The position numbers were made by a program, and so were the translations under genes. Shown here in pieces: positions 1-8,743 of a stretch of DNA of 64,000 nucleotides. Under the pieces are notes generated by a model that saw nothing but the letters and a program-made list of their open reading frames with translations, made no database searches and was not told where the DNA came from. The stretch is from the NCBI RefSeq assembly GCF_000019225.1, contig NC_010995.1, positions 434,001 through 498,000 on the forward strand, written 5' to 3'. Position 1 is the stretch's first letter. Each line of letters opens with the position of its first letter. The stretch comes from Cellvibrio japonicus Ueda107. GTDB taxonomy: Bacteria; Pseudomonadota; Gammaproteobacteria; Pseudomonadales; Cellvibrionaceae.

Positions 1-2
1 AG

Positions 3-941
3 GGCGCACTTGGGTTATCGACCGGATTGGCTTACGCCTCAGCGATTGAAAGTACCACTGAAGAAGTACAGGCACTGGCGGAGGTGTTGCGTGAACAGGG
101 GGGAGTTTATACCACCCATTTGCGCACGGAATTTGATGGCATCCTGGATGCGATGGAAGAAGCGTTTGCAATTGGTCATTCGGTCAATGCCCCGGTCATC
201 ATTTCACATTTGAAATGTGCAGGGGCCGGTAATTGGGGACGCAGCAAGGAAGTGCTTGGCGCCCTGGAGACAGCGGCGCGCAAACACTGGGTCGGCAGCG
301 ATTGCTATCCCTATAGCGCCAGTTCGTCCACCTTGGATTTGCAGCAGGTCACCCGGGATTTTGACATTGTGATTACCTGGAGCGAGCCGCATCCGGAGCA
401 GGGTGGAAAAACCCTGGCAGCGATTGCCGATGAATGGCAAACCAGTTTGATGGACGCGGCCAGGCGACTACAGCCTGCGGGAGCGGTGTATCACGGTATG
501 AATGAGCAGGATGTGCAGGCCATTTTGGCGCATCCACTCACCATGGTTGGATCCGATGGTTTGCCGGTTGATCCTTTGCCGCACCCGCGTTTGTGGGGCG
601 CTTTCCCGCGGGTGTTGGGGCATTACAGCCGCGACTTGCAATTATTCAGTCTGACCGAAGCTGTTTACAAAATGACGCGCTTGTCTGCCGATCGCTTCGG
701 CCTTGATAATCGCGGTCGCATTGAAGTGGGCGCAGCGGCTGATCTGGTGTTATTTGATCCGCTGAATGTGCGCGATACGGCAACCTTTGCGGCACCGCAA
801 CAATTGGCGGAGGGAATAGAAGCCGTGTGGGTGAATGGCATCCTGACTTACTGCAACAAAGCCATGACAGGTCAGCGCGCCGGGAAGTTCCTGCATCGCC
901 AGCGCGATCTGCGCAAAGGTTTTTTTCTGTTTAATGAGTGA
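3..941 (+). CDS. N-acyl-D-amino-acid deacylase family amidohydrolase (5' end cut by the window)
   Basis: The reading frame is open from the window edge, so the N-terminal metal-binding half is missing. The first visible residues, GALGLSTGLAYAS, match the GA-GLSTGL-Y signature of D-aminoacylases. Further on come a histidine-containing stretch ending ISHLKCAG, the motif VGSDGLP with the conserved catalytic Asp, and the C-terminal RIEVGAAADLVLFDP typical of the urease-like amidohydrolase superfamily. The enzyme would hydrolyse the N-acyl bond of an N-acyl-D-amino acid or a related amide; the exact substrate cannot be read from sequence. RidA follows within nine bases and the hexosaminidase overlaps RidA, so the three look co-transcribed. 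That context suggests use of peptidoglycan- or glycopeptide-derived material. Confidence 0.85.
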   Translation, partial: GALGLSTGLAYASAIESTTEEVQALAEVLREQGGVYTTHLRTEFDGILDAMEEAFAIGHSVNAPVIISHLKCAGAGNWGRSKEVLGALETAARKHWVGSDCYPYSASSSTLDLQQVTRDFDIVITWSEPHPEQGGKTLAAIADEWQTSLMDAARRLQPAGAVYHGMNEQDVQAILAHPLTMVGSDGLPVDPLPHPRLWGAFPRVLGHYSRDLQLFSLTEAVYKMTRLSADRFGLDNRGRIEVGAAADLVLFDPLNVRDTATFAAPQQLAEGIEAVWVNGILTYCNKAMTGQRAGKFLHRQRDLRKGFFLFNE

Positions 942-949
942 TAGCGCTT

Positions 950-1339
950 ATGTCTGATATCAAACGTTACGGTGTCGAAGGTGGCAAGGGAACCGGTGGC
1001 CAGCATTTGCCCTTTGCGCGCGCGGCGGGTGCCGATGGTTGGCTATTTGTGTCCGGCCAGGTTCCCATGGTCAAGGGCGAAATTGTGGAGGGCGGCATAG
1101 TCACCCAATCCCATCAGGCGATCAACAATATGCTGGCCATTTTGGCCGAGGCAGGTTATGGCCCGGAACATGTGGTGCGCTGTGGGGTGTGGCTCGATGA
1201 TCCCCGCGATTTTATGTCGTTTAATCGTGTGTTTATGGAATATTTTGGCGCTAATCCACCGGCGCGCGCCTGTGTGGTATCCAGTATGGTGGTGGATTGC
1301 AAAGTAGAAGTTGATTGTGTGGCTTATAAAAAACCATGA
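950..1339 (+). CDS. RidA/YjgF family deaminase
   Basis: The protein has about 129 residues, the usual RidA size. It contains FVSGQVP near residue 35 and RACVVSSMVVD near the C-terminus, where the arginine of this family binds the substrate carboxylate. RidA proteins hydrolyse reactive enamine/imine intermediates made by PLP enzymes or by oxidation of (D-)amino acids. The ATG at 950 gives MSDIKRYG and is preferred over the GTG at 938, which overlaps the upstream stop. The stop codon overlaps the ATG of the hexosaminidase gene (ATGA), implying translational coupling. Pairing with a D-aminoacylase is chemically sensible, because D-amino acid catabolism yields imines. This role is inferred from context. 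Confidence 0.85.
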   Translation: MSDIKRYGVEGGKGTGGQHLPFARAAGADGWLFVSGQVPMVKGEIVEGGIVTQSHQAINNMLAILAEAGYGPEHVVRCGVWLDDPRDFMSFNRVFMEYFGANPPARACVVSSMVVDCKVEVDCVAYKKP

Positions 1340-3747
1340 AGTATTTATTGCCTGTTTTGTTGTTGGTACTGCCGTTCACCTTGGTGAATGCGGCTGATTT
1401 GCCGTTGTTGCCTTATCCGCACTCAGTGATACAACAGTCAGGGCAATTTTTAGCAGGCAATCAATGGAATCTTGTTATAAAGGGAAAGCAAACAGCGGAA
1501 TTGAAAACAGCGCTTGAGCGTTTCCGGCAGCGAGTTACTTTGCAGACTGGAAAAACGATTCGCTTTGTTAAGGGTAGGGAAAAAAACGCGCATTTATTCA
1601 TTCATATCCAGTCATCGGAGGTGATAGGTAATAGCCTGTCCTCTATGGATGAATCCTATCGCTTACAGGTTCGTCCAGGGCGTATTGAATTACACGCCGA
1701 ACAGCTGGTCGGTGTTGTGCGCGGCCTGGAAACCCTGTTGCAGTTAGTGGGGCTGCAACGGGATGTGCTGGCTTTGCCTTTGGTCGATATTCAGGATAAG
1801 CCCCGCTTTATCTGGCGCGGCTTGCTGCTGGACAGTTCCCGCCATTTCTTTTCAGTGGCGTCGATAAAACGCCAGCTGGATATTATGGCAGCCGCCAAGT
1901 TCAATTTATTTCATTGGCACCTGACGGACGATCAGGGGTGGCGCCTGGAATCCAAAAAATTTCCACGGCTGCAGCAATTCGCCAGCGATGGCCAGTATTA
2001 CACCCGCGAGCAGGTGCGCGACATCGTGGCTTATGCGCGCGACCGGGGAATTCATGTATTGCCGGAAATTGATATACCGGGACACGCCAGTGCCATTGCA
2101 GTTGCCTACCCTGAGTTGATGTCTGCCCCCGGTCCCTATGCCATGGAGTATCGCTGGGGAGTGCACAAGCCAACGCTCAATCCAGCCAACGAACGCGTCT
2201 ATGAATTTGTGGATCAACTCATCGCTGAAGTGGTTGAGTTATTCCCATTTGACTATGTGCACATAGGTGGAGATGAAGTAGATCCCCAGCATTGGCAGGA
2301 AAATGCAGACATCCAGGCATTTATGCAGGCGAATGGATTAGTTGATCATCTGGCGTTGCAAGCCTATTTCAACCAGCGCGTGCAAAAAATCCTGAGCCAG
2401 CACAAGCGCAACATGATTGGCTGGGACGAAATCCAGCATCCGGATTTGCCGAACAATATTGTCATCCATTCCTGGCAGGGGCCGGATGGTGTTAGCAATG
2501 CGATCCGCCACGGATTCAATGCCATTTTGTCAACGGGCTATTACCTGGATCAGCCACAAACGGCTGCGTACCATTATCGCCAGGACCCACTGCCCCAGCC
2601 GCCATTCAGGATAGATGCTCCGGCAGTGGGTGAATCCTGGCAGAGCTGGTCCTTTACACTGCCGCGTCAGCGTGGCAGACCGGTTAGCGGATCTTTCACC
2701 TTGTTAGATGACGGTAAACAAACGCGTGGATTTATTGATTTTGCGGGCAAATCCCGGCGCGAGGTGAAGGTTCATCGCTATACAAAAAATCGCGCGCAAT
2801 TTTCGCTCGACACCTGGATGGGCCCGGTTGAGTTTGATGTGAACATGGACCAGCGGTTAGGGGGCAAGGCCTGGGTTGGCAATGTGGCTTATCCCGTCAG
2901 CGGTAAGCAGATTGCCGGTAGCAATCACGCCCAAACAGGTCTGCCTGAGCCACAGGTTGCTCCCTATGTGTTGAGGGCAGAAGACTATGCCCGCGTGCTT
3001 GGCGGAGAGGTGGCGCTCTGGTCCGAGTTGGTTGATGAAGGGACCCTGGATCTGCGCCTTTGGCCGCGTGCATTGGCTGTGGCTGAACGCCTGTGGTCGG
3101 CCCAGGATAGGCGTGATGAAGTGGATTTATACCAGCGCCTTGAGACAACGATGACATGGGCGCGTATGTCGGTGGGTGTGCAAGATCAACAGCAGCGGGA
3201 GATAGCGCTGCGGCGCCTGGCTGCCGGTGCAGGGATTGAGCCTTTGGCTATCTTCAGTGAGGCATTGGAGCCTGCCCATTACTACCACCGCCAGCATCAA
3301 AAATCGGTCTCTGAAACCTATTCAAAAGCAGATCATTTGAATCAATTAGTCGATGCATTACCCGCTGAAAATAACTTCAAACAAAACCAGCTGGCCATAT
3401 TTGAAAACGAATTATCCGTGTTAGATGAAAACGATAAAAAATACCTGAGAAAAAGCCTGAAAACTGCTTTCGAGAAGTGGAATAAAAACTATCAACCACT
3501 GCTGGATTTGGTACAAAAACGTAAAGATTTGCAAGGCTTGTTGCCGCTGGCAGAACGGTTAAATGTTTTGTCAGAGTTGGCAATGGAATTGCTTCGTAAT
3601 TGCGAAGCTTCCACCACCCTTTCACCTGCACAAATCGTCAAAGCGCAGGCCGCTGTTGACCAGGCGAAAACAATGGATCAGGAAATGGTGATTGGTGCAG
3701 CCTGGGTGGTGGAAAAAATGCTGCAAAGCGATGCATATTGCCCCTAA
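1336..3747 (+). CDS. GH20 beta-N-acetylhexosaminidase, exported
   Basis: It would remove terminal GlcNAc or GalNAc residues by substrate-assisted catalysis. The N-terminus (MKYLLPVLLLVLPFTLVNA) is a Sec signal peptide, so the enzyme is periplasmic or outer-membrane associated. A GH20b-type domain covers about residues 25-150, followed by the TIM barrel starting PRFIWRGLLLD. HIGGDEVD carries the catalytic pair Asp313-Glu314. Between HYRQDPL (about 415) and VLGGEVALWSE (about 555) lies an extra segment of about 130 residues that is unusual for the barrel and looks like an inserted beta-rich module. A helical C-terminal extension of about 150 residues follows. The start overlaps the RidA stop. 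Cellvibrio genomes encode several GH20 enzymes; which paralogue this is cannot be settled here. Confidence 0.92.
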   Translation: MKYLLPVLLLVLPFTLVNAADLPLLPYPHSVIQQSGQFLAGNQWNLVIKGKQTAELKTALERFRQRVTLQTGKTIRFVKGREKNAHLFIHIQSSEVIGNSLSSMDESYRLQVRPGRIELHAEQLVGVVRGLETLLQLVGLQRDVLALPLVDIQDKPRFIWRGLLLDSSRHFFSVASIKRQLDIMAAAKFNLFHWHLTDDQGWRLESKKFPRLQQFASDGQYYTREQVRDIVAYARDRGIHVLPEIDIPGHASAIAVAYPELMSAPGPYAMEYRWGVHKPTLNPANERVYEFVDQLIAEVVELFPFDYVHIGGDEVDPQHWQENADIQAFMQANGLVDHLALQAYFNQRVQKILSQHKRNMIGWDEIQHPDLPNNIVIHSWQGPDGVSNAIRHGFNAILSTGYYLDQPQTAAYHYRQDPLPQPPFRIDAPAVGESWQSWSFTLPRQRGRPVSGSFTLLDDGKQTRGFIDFAGKSRREVKVHRYTKNRAQFSLDTWMGPVEFDVNMDQRLGGKAWVGNVAYPVSGKQIAGSNHAQTGLPEPQVAPYVLRAEDYARVLGGEVALWSELVDEGTLDLRLWPRALAVAERLWSAQDRRDEVDLYQRLETTMTWARMSVGVQDQQQREIALRRLAAGAGIEPLAIFSEALEPAHYYHRQHQKSVSETYSKADHLNQLVDALPAENNFKQNQLAIFENELSVLDENDKKYLRKSLKTAFEKWNKNYQPLLDLVQKRKDLQGLLPLAERLNVLSELAMELLRNCEASTTLSPAQIVKAQAAVDQAKTMDQEMVIGAAWVVEKMLQSDAYCP

Positions 3748-3782
3748 ATAAGCGCCAAACCAAGGCATTTTTTTATTGCAGA

Positions 3783-3812
3783 TTGACAACGTTGTCCTAT
3801 GGGGTGTACTTT
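3783..3812 (+). promoter_or_regulatory. Predicted sigma-70 promoter with overlapping palindromic operator
   Basis: TTGACA (3783-3788) and TACTTT (3807-3812) are separated by 18 bases. The perfect 12-bp palindrome GACAACGTTGTC (3785-3796) sits on the -35 element. This CG-centred form is typical of LacI-family operators, and from memory it resembles NagR-type boxes of chitin/GlcNAc regulons. The promoter would drive the AraC-type regulator at 3915. Confidence 0.5.
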
Positions 3813-3818
3813 TGCCTG

Positions 3819-3838
3819 AACCGGTAGGCATACCGGTT
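3819..3838. promoter_or_regulatory. Perfect inverted repeat at the predicted transcription start
   Basis: AACCGGTA and TACCGGTT are separated by GGCA, forming a perfect 8-bp inverted repeat a few bases downstream of the predicted -10. It is well placed for a repressor or autoregulator. Which protein binds it is unknown. Confidence 0.45.
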
Positions 3839-3914
3839 AATCCATTGGGTTTACAGGCTGTCGCCCGGCAGGACAAGAATAATTAACCACCAGCGCAATG
3901 CGCAGGTATATACG

Positions 3915-5087
3915 ATGGCAGAGATGGCAATCTTTAATCTCAATGATATTTCGCTGCTATTTGGCGGCTTTCTATCATTGGTCGTGGCTGTGCGTCTGAT
4001 GCTCGGGCAATCCGAGGGGCCGCTTGTGCCTCATCATGGGTTATTGCTGGCCCTGTTCTTCCTGCTGGGAACCTTGCGTGCCCTGGATGGCATGGTAAAT
4101 ACCAATCCTGCACTGCGTCAGATGTTGATTACCTGGTACCCCATCAGTGTCTTTGGGCTTGGTTTTATTTATTTTTTGCAGGGCCCGTTGCTCTTCTGGT
4201 TCGCGCGCGCCAGTTTTTCACAAATGATGAATTTGACTTACAAGGATGCACTTCATCTGATTCCCTTGCTCGGTTATCCGTTTTACTTGTGGTTTATGGG
4301 GACGAATATCAGCGCACCTGTTGACCCCGATTTTGGCAACGCGGCAGTAGCACAGAAAAATGCTCCAGCAGAAGTGTTGATATGGGCCCAGCATATCAGC
4401 CTTTTTATTTACAGCTTGCTGTGCGTGTCCCGGCTCTTTGAATACCAACGCCACTTAAAACTCTTGCAATTGCCTTCACAAAAAATGGATCTGCAGGGGC
4501 TGCGCTTGCTGTTAATCGGCTTCCTGGCGATCAATGCCTGGTCATTCATCATTTTATTGGATTCACGCTTTTTACATTGGTTGAGCCCAACCCTGCTAGG
4601 GGAATCTACTAGCCATCTCCTGTTTATATATATGAGTGTGTTGATAGTTTATTTGCTGAAAAACGCCCAGGGCTTCAGCGATATACAACCCGAGCATAAA
4701 TTGAATCATGCACTTGTTTCAGAAGAGCCCCAATTGCAATTGGTAGAAAAACTCCAGTCTTTTATGGAGAGCAACAAGCCTTACCTGGAGCCGCATATTA
4801 CGGTTGAGCGCTTGGCGATTAAATTAAATGTATCCCCCAAATTATTATCAAGCACGATTAATAATCAATTGCAGATGAATTTCTTTGAACTCATCGGCTC
4901 CTATCGCGTTGAGGAAGCCAAGCGAAAATTAGCAGACGAACAACTGCGCGATTTGCCCATACACGAAATCATGAAACATTGCGGCTTTAGCAGTAAATCC
5001 GTCTTTAACCAGGCCTTTAAAAAAGCCGTAGGTGTTACGCCCAGCCATTACCGGCAGCAATATCTTGGCTGCAGATTAGCGGGTTAA
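3915..5087 (+). CDS. Membrane-anchored AraC-family transcriptional regulator
   Basis: The N-terminal ~235 residues contain about seven hydrophobic segments, for example around FGGFLSLVVAVRLML, HGLLLALFFLLGTL and LLFIYMSVLIVYLL. The C-terminal ~105 residues form an AraC-type DNA-binding domain: first helix-turn-helix at HITVERLAIKLNVSPKLLS, second ending IMKHCGFSSKSVFNQAFKKAVGVTPSHYR. Regulators of this layout often sit beside TonB receptors in polysaccharide loci and sense a ligand through the membrane part. An alternative ATG lies at 3924. It lies between the hexosaminidase gene and the TonB receptor on the same strand, so control of this locus is likely but inferred. Confidence 0.88.
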   Translation: MAEMAIFNLNDISLLFGGFLSLVVAVRLMLGQSEGPLVPHHGLLLALFFLLGTLRALDGMVNTNPALRQMLITWYPISVFGLGFIYFLQGPLLFWFARASFSQMMNLTYKDALHLIPLLGYPFYLWFMGTNISAPVDPDFGNAAVAQKNAPAEVLIWAQHISLFIYSLLCVSRLFEYQRHLKLLQLPSQKMDLQGLRLLLIGFLAINAWSFIILLDSRFLHWLSPTLLGESTSHLLFIYMSVLIVYLLKNAQGFSDIQPEHKLNHALVSEEPQLQLVEKLQSFMESNKPYLEPHITVERLAIKLNVSPKLLSSTINNQLQMNFFELIGSYRVEEAKRKLADEQLRDLPIHEIMKHCGFSSKSVFNQAFKKAVGVTPSHYRQQYLGCRLAG

Positions 5088-5359
5088 AGCGTTTTGTGAC
5101 CTGTTCGACTTTTGGTAGTTGGTGTTCGAGTTTAGGAAGTGGCATAGAAAGGTATTTTTTCGCCTGATAAATTCGGACCACTGTCAGTTGCAGTAACAGT
5201 CAATTGAAATGTCTGTGTCATTGTTTTTGATATTTTGAATGATTGTGTATTAACGATGGCATCGCTCATGGAAGACAGTGTGCATTTCAAAGAGGGAAAA
5301 CTCTCTATATGGCTCATAAACGGTTAACAGTTAATAGAAACAACATAAAGGGGTTGGAT

Positions 5360-8300
5360 ATGTTCGAGAGTAAAAAAATACTGGCCAAGTTGCCACAGCA
5401 ACGATTTAAAAAATCTTTGTTGGCTGTGTCGATTGTTGCATTAAGCTCACCGGTTATTGCCCAGGTGAGTTCGGGAAATGAAAATCTTGAAGAAGTCGTT
5501 GTCGTGGGAATGAGAGGCAGCATCGAAACGGCGCAAGACTTAAAGCGCAATGCTGATACGGTAAAAGATGTGATTACCGCATTGGATATTGGTGCCCTGC
5601 CGGATAAATCGGTAACCGAAGCCCTGCAGCGCGTTCCCGGTGTCACTATCGAACGCTTTGCCTCTTCAGATGACCCTAAACACTATGCTGACGAAGGTAC
5701 TGGTGTGCTGGTACGTGGTCTTGACCGTGTACGCTCAGAAATTAACGGTCGCGATGCCTTCAGTGCTAACCCATGGGGCGGCCTGAGCTATGAAGACTTC
5801 CCGGCAGAATTGTTGGGCGCTGTAGAAGTTGTCAAAAACCAAACGGCTGACAAAATCTCTGGTGGTATTGCGGGTACTGTTAACCTGATTACGCGCAAGC
5901 CATTTGATTCTAACGAGCAGCTTATTTCGTTTTCTGCAAAAGCTAACTACGGTGATTTCCGTGAAGAAGTGACACCTTCTTTCTCGGCACTTTTTGCAGA
6001 TAGCTGGGAAACCAGTGCCGGTAAATTTGGTTTCCTGATTGCCGGTTCCAAATCTGAATATCAAACGCGTGGTGACGGTGTTGGTATGGGTAACTACCAC
6101 AGCCGTGGTAAGCTCGATACCTTCTCTTATGATGAGTGGGGTACTCCTTCTCCCGGTGTTGTTGCCGGTATGTATTCCAATCCCTGTATACCCGGCGATC
6201 CCGGTTGGCGTGCCTGTGGTCCTGGCTTTGAAGATACGGTCGTGTACAGTGATGAAGATGCTGCAGCCTATGTTCCTCTATACGATGGTACAGAGTTGCC
6301 TGGCCAGCCAGAAGGTACTACCTGGTATGCACCAGCTAACTTCCACGTGAGCACTGCCGAAAATGACCGTGAGCGTACTGGTTTTACCACATCGCTCCAG
6401 TGGGCAAATGCCGATGAAACTATTATTGCTACGCTGGAGCATATCAACTCCAAAGCGTCTCTGGAGTGGCGTGAGTATGTAATCGCCTCTGGTGATCGCG
6501 GTTTCCTGGCCGGTAATGGTAATGCTCTGCAATGGTCGGAAGATACGGAGAACGGCTATGATTTCAGCGTTGATGCAAATGGTTTCCTGACATCAGGCAT
6601 TGGTAGAAATACGGATCCGAATTTTCCATTACAATTCCGCTCTCGTTATAACTATAACGAAAATACCGTAGAAGATACGTCCTTCAATGTGACTATCAAA
6701 CCAACGGAGCGCCTGACCGCATCATTTGATTACCAGCATGTTGACTCTGAGCAAATTGTTCACAACTATGGTTTAACCTCGCGTATTAATGGTAACCAGA
6801 CAGCCACTTATGCGCCGTTTTACCTGGATTTAAGGGGCTCTACGCCAACCATTGAGTTCTTGAACGAAAATGTCTCCTATCCGGCGGACGTTGCTGAAAA
6901 CACCAATCCCATTCTGCGTTTAGCCAGTGGTATGCAACAGGAGATTCACAATACGGCTAAATCCGATAGCGTTAAATTGGATGTGCAATATGATTTTGAT
7001 GGTGTTTTTACGGCAATAAAAGCGGGTGTTTATTACTCGGATAAAGATCTCAATGTGGCCGATACTGAGTATGAAGGTTGGCAAGCACTGGGTACTCCCT
7101 GGGATGCAGTTGATTCGTACAATGCTTCTCCACAAGTGGCACCACACTTGTTTGAGCGTGTTAGCTTTGCTGACCAGTATAACGGTAAGGTTATAAAAGG
7201 CGATTACAATAGCTTTTTATTCCCCAGTATGGCGTTAACCAAAAACTACATCCAAACGTTGCGCGATGGCTGTGGTACCTGGAGTGCACTGGGTAATGCA
7301 ATGGATGGTAGTGGTAAATGTGCTCAACCATACGAAGACCTGGCTGATCGCGTCGATAGTCACTTTGCAGCGCGTCATATGAGTTCAACCAATGAAGAGC
7401 GCACCGAATTTTATGTTCGCGGCGACTTCGATTTCGCTGAACTGCCGGTACCTATCAAGGGTAACGTCGGTTTACGCTATGTGGGTTACCAACTTGAGTC
7501 ATCGGGTAGTGTGACATTGCCAGCGACCTCCAGACGTGGAACAAGTCCGGATCAGTCTCTGTATCAAGTTATGCAGGCGCAGTACCCAAGCCTGTTTGCG
7601 CTAGCCTCGGGTGAGGCTGTACCAAGCACGGTTAAGGGTACTGATTACAACACGGTATTGCCGAGTTTGAACCTGGCTTTTGGTGTGGCGGATGATGTCG
7701 TGGTGCGTTTCGGTGCATCGAAAGGGCTGTATTTCCCCAGCTTGCTGGATACGCGCAATAGCATGGTGGTGAGCTTGGATTACACCGAAGTGCTGCAGGA
7801 TCCGACCGAAGGAAAAGACGAAACAACTAACCCGGTTGTTGATTTGACGGATATTGAAATCAGTGCCAATGCGCGTAATGCGTTCCTGGAGCCAGAGGAG
7901 TCCGTTAACTTAGATTTGACAGCAGAGTGGTATTTCGCACCGGCAGGTTCGGTAGCGGTTGGTGTGTTCCACAAAAAGCTAAGCAATATCATCCGCAACA
8001 AGCAATTTGATCTGGAGCTGGAGTACGCCGGCACTACCTATCCCGTGTCAGCTTACGGTCCTGATAATACCGGTTCCGGTACCATTCGTGGTGTGGAGTT
8101 CTCTTACTCACAGTTCTACGATATGTTGCCGGGTGCCTGGAGCGGTTTAGGTTTACAATTCAACTACACCTATATCGATCAAAGTGGCTTGGAGGATCCT
8201 AATACCAATCCAGCAGAAGGTTTACGCTACGACGGTTCAGGTACGCCTATCACCGACAACCGCAATAGTTTCCGTGTATTCACTGGACTGCCATTGCAAG

Positions 8301-8629
8301 GTTACTCGGATGAGAACTTAAATATTGTGGGTATGTACGAATACAACGATATTGCGTTCCGTCTGGCTTATACCTGGCGTTCAGAGTACATGCTGACCAT
8401 GCGTGAGTCTGAGGAGTTCGTACCAGCCTACGCCAAGGCGCAAGGTATGATGGATGCCAGCCTGTACTACACTATCAATGAAAACTGGAAAGTAGGTATC
8501 GAAGGCAGCAACTTGTTGAATGCTGAGACTAAAACCCAGTATCAATTGAACCAGGACGGTGTTAAGACTGACGCGTTAAGCTTTACGACGGATCGTCGTT
8601 ATGCATTGAGCGTACGTGCAACTTTCTAA
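5360..8629 (+). CDS. TonB-dependent outer-membrane receptor
   Basis: The protein has about 1089 residues. The signal peptide (LLAVSIVALSSPVIAQ) is followed directly by a TonB-box-like NLEEVVVVGMRGS. A plug domain follows, with LPDKSVTEALQRVPGVTIERF and the EVVKNQTADKISGGIAGTVN region, then a long beta-barrel ending in the terminal aromatic signature YALSVRATF. It would import a large substrate, probably an oligosaccharide or glycopeptide, using TonB energy. The ATG at 5360 is chosen because AAAGGGG lies just upstream and the signal peptide follows; the open frame extends further back to 5243. The adjacent halogenase-family and cupin genes are typical companions of this receptor type. Codon use is AT-richer than in the core genes. 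Confidence 0.93.
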   Translation: MFESKKILAKLPQQRFKKSLLAVSIVALSSPVIAQVSSGNENLEEVVVVGMRGSIETAQDLKRNADTVKDVITALDIGALPDKSVTEALQRVPGVTIERFASSDDPKHYADEGTGVLVRGLDRVRSEINGRDAFSANPWGGLSYEDFPAELLGAVEVVKNQTADKISGGIAGTVNLITRKPFDSNEQLISFSAKANYGDFREEVTPSFSALFADSWETSAGKFGFLIAGSKSEYQTRGDGVGMGNYHSRGKLDTFSYDEWGTPSPGVVAGMYSNPCIPGDPGWRACGPGFEDTVVYSDEDAAAYVPLYDGTELPGQPEGTTWYAPANFHVSTAENDRERTGFTTSLQWANADETIIATLEHINSKASLEWREYVIASGDRGFLAGNGNALQWSEDTENGYDFSVDANGFLTSGIGRNTDPNFPLQFRSRYNYNENTVEDTSFNVTIKPTERLTASFDYQHVDSEQIVHNYGLTSRINGNQTATYAPFYLDLRGSTPTIEFLNENVSYPADVAENTNPILRLASGMQQEIHNTAKSDSVKLDVQYDFDGVFTAIKAGVYYSDKDLNVADTEYEGWQALGTPWDAVDSYNASPQVAPHLFERVSFADQYNGKVIKGDYNSFLFPSMALTKNYIQTLRDGCGTWSALGNAMDGSGKCAQPYEDLADRVDSHFAARHMSSTNEERTEFYVRGDFDFAELPVPIKGNVGLRYVGYQLESSGSVTLPATSRRGTSPDQSLYQVMQAQYPSLFALASGEAVPSTVKGTDYNTVLPSLNLAFGVADDVVVRFGASKGLYFPSLLDTRNSMVVSLDYTEVLQDPTEGKDETTNPVVDLTDIEISANARNAFLEPEESVNLDLTAEWYFAPAGSVAVGVFHKKLSNIIRNKQFDLELEYAGTTYPVSAYGPDNTGSGTIRGVEFSYSQFYDMLPGAWSGLGLQFNYTYIDQSGLEDPNTNPAEGLRYDGSGTPITDNRNSFRVFTGLPLQGYSDENLNIVGMYEYNDIAFRLAYTWRSEYMLTMRESEEFVPAYAKAQGMMDASLYYTINENWKVGIEGSNLLNAETKTQYQLNQDGVKTDALSFTTDRRYALSVRATF

Positions 8630-8671
8630 TAAGCTGTTTTTCATAAAAACAGTTAAATAGATGTTGTGAAT

Positions 8672-8707
8672 AAAAAGCGCGCAGCATTGTTACTGCGCGC
8701 TTTTTTT
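8672..8707 (+). terminator. Intrinsic terminator after the TonB receptor gene
   Basis: AAAAAGCGCGCAG pairs perfectly with CTGCGCGCTTTTT around an 8-base loop, and seven T follow. It stands between the receptor and the first halogenase gene, so the downstream genes are probably expressed by read-through or from another promoter. Confidence 0.85.
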
Positions 8708-8743
8708 ATGGTTGATAAATACTTAACCAGGCAGATAGCGACT

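Noticed and set aside
8666..8743. N-terminal extension of halogenase 1 from GTG 8666
   Set aside because: The extension would be encoded by the terminator hairpin; the FAD motif is at the normal distance from ATG 8744.
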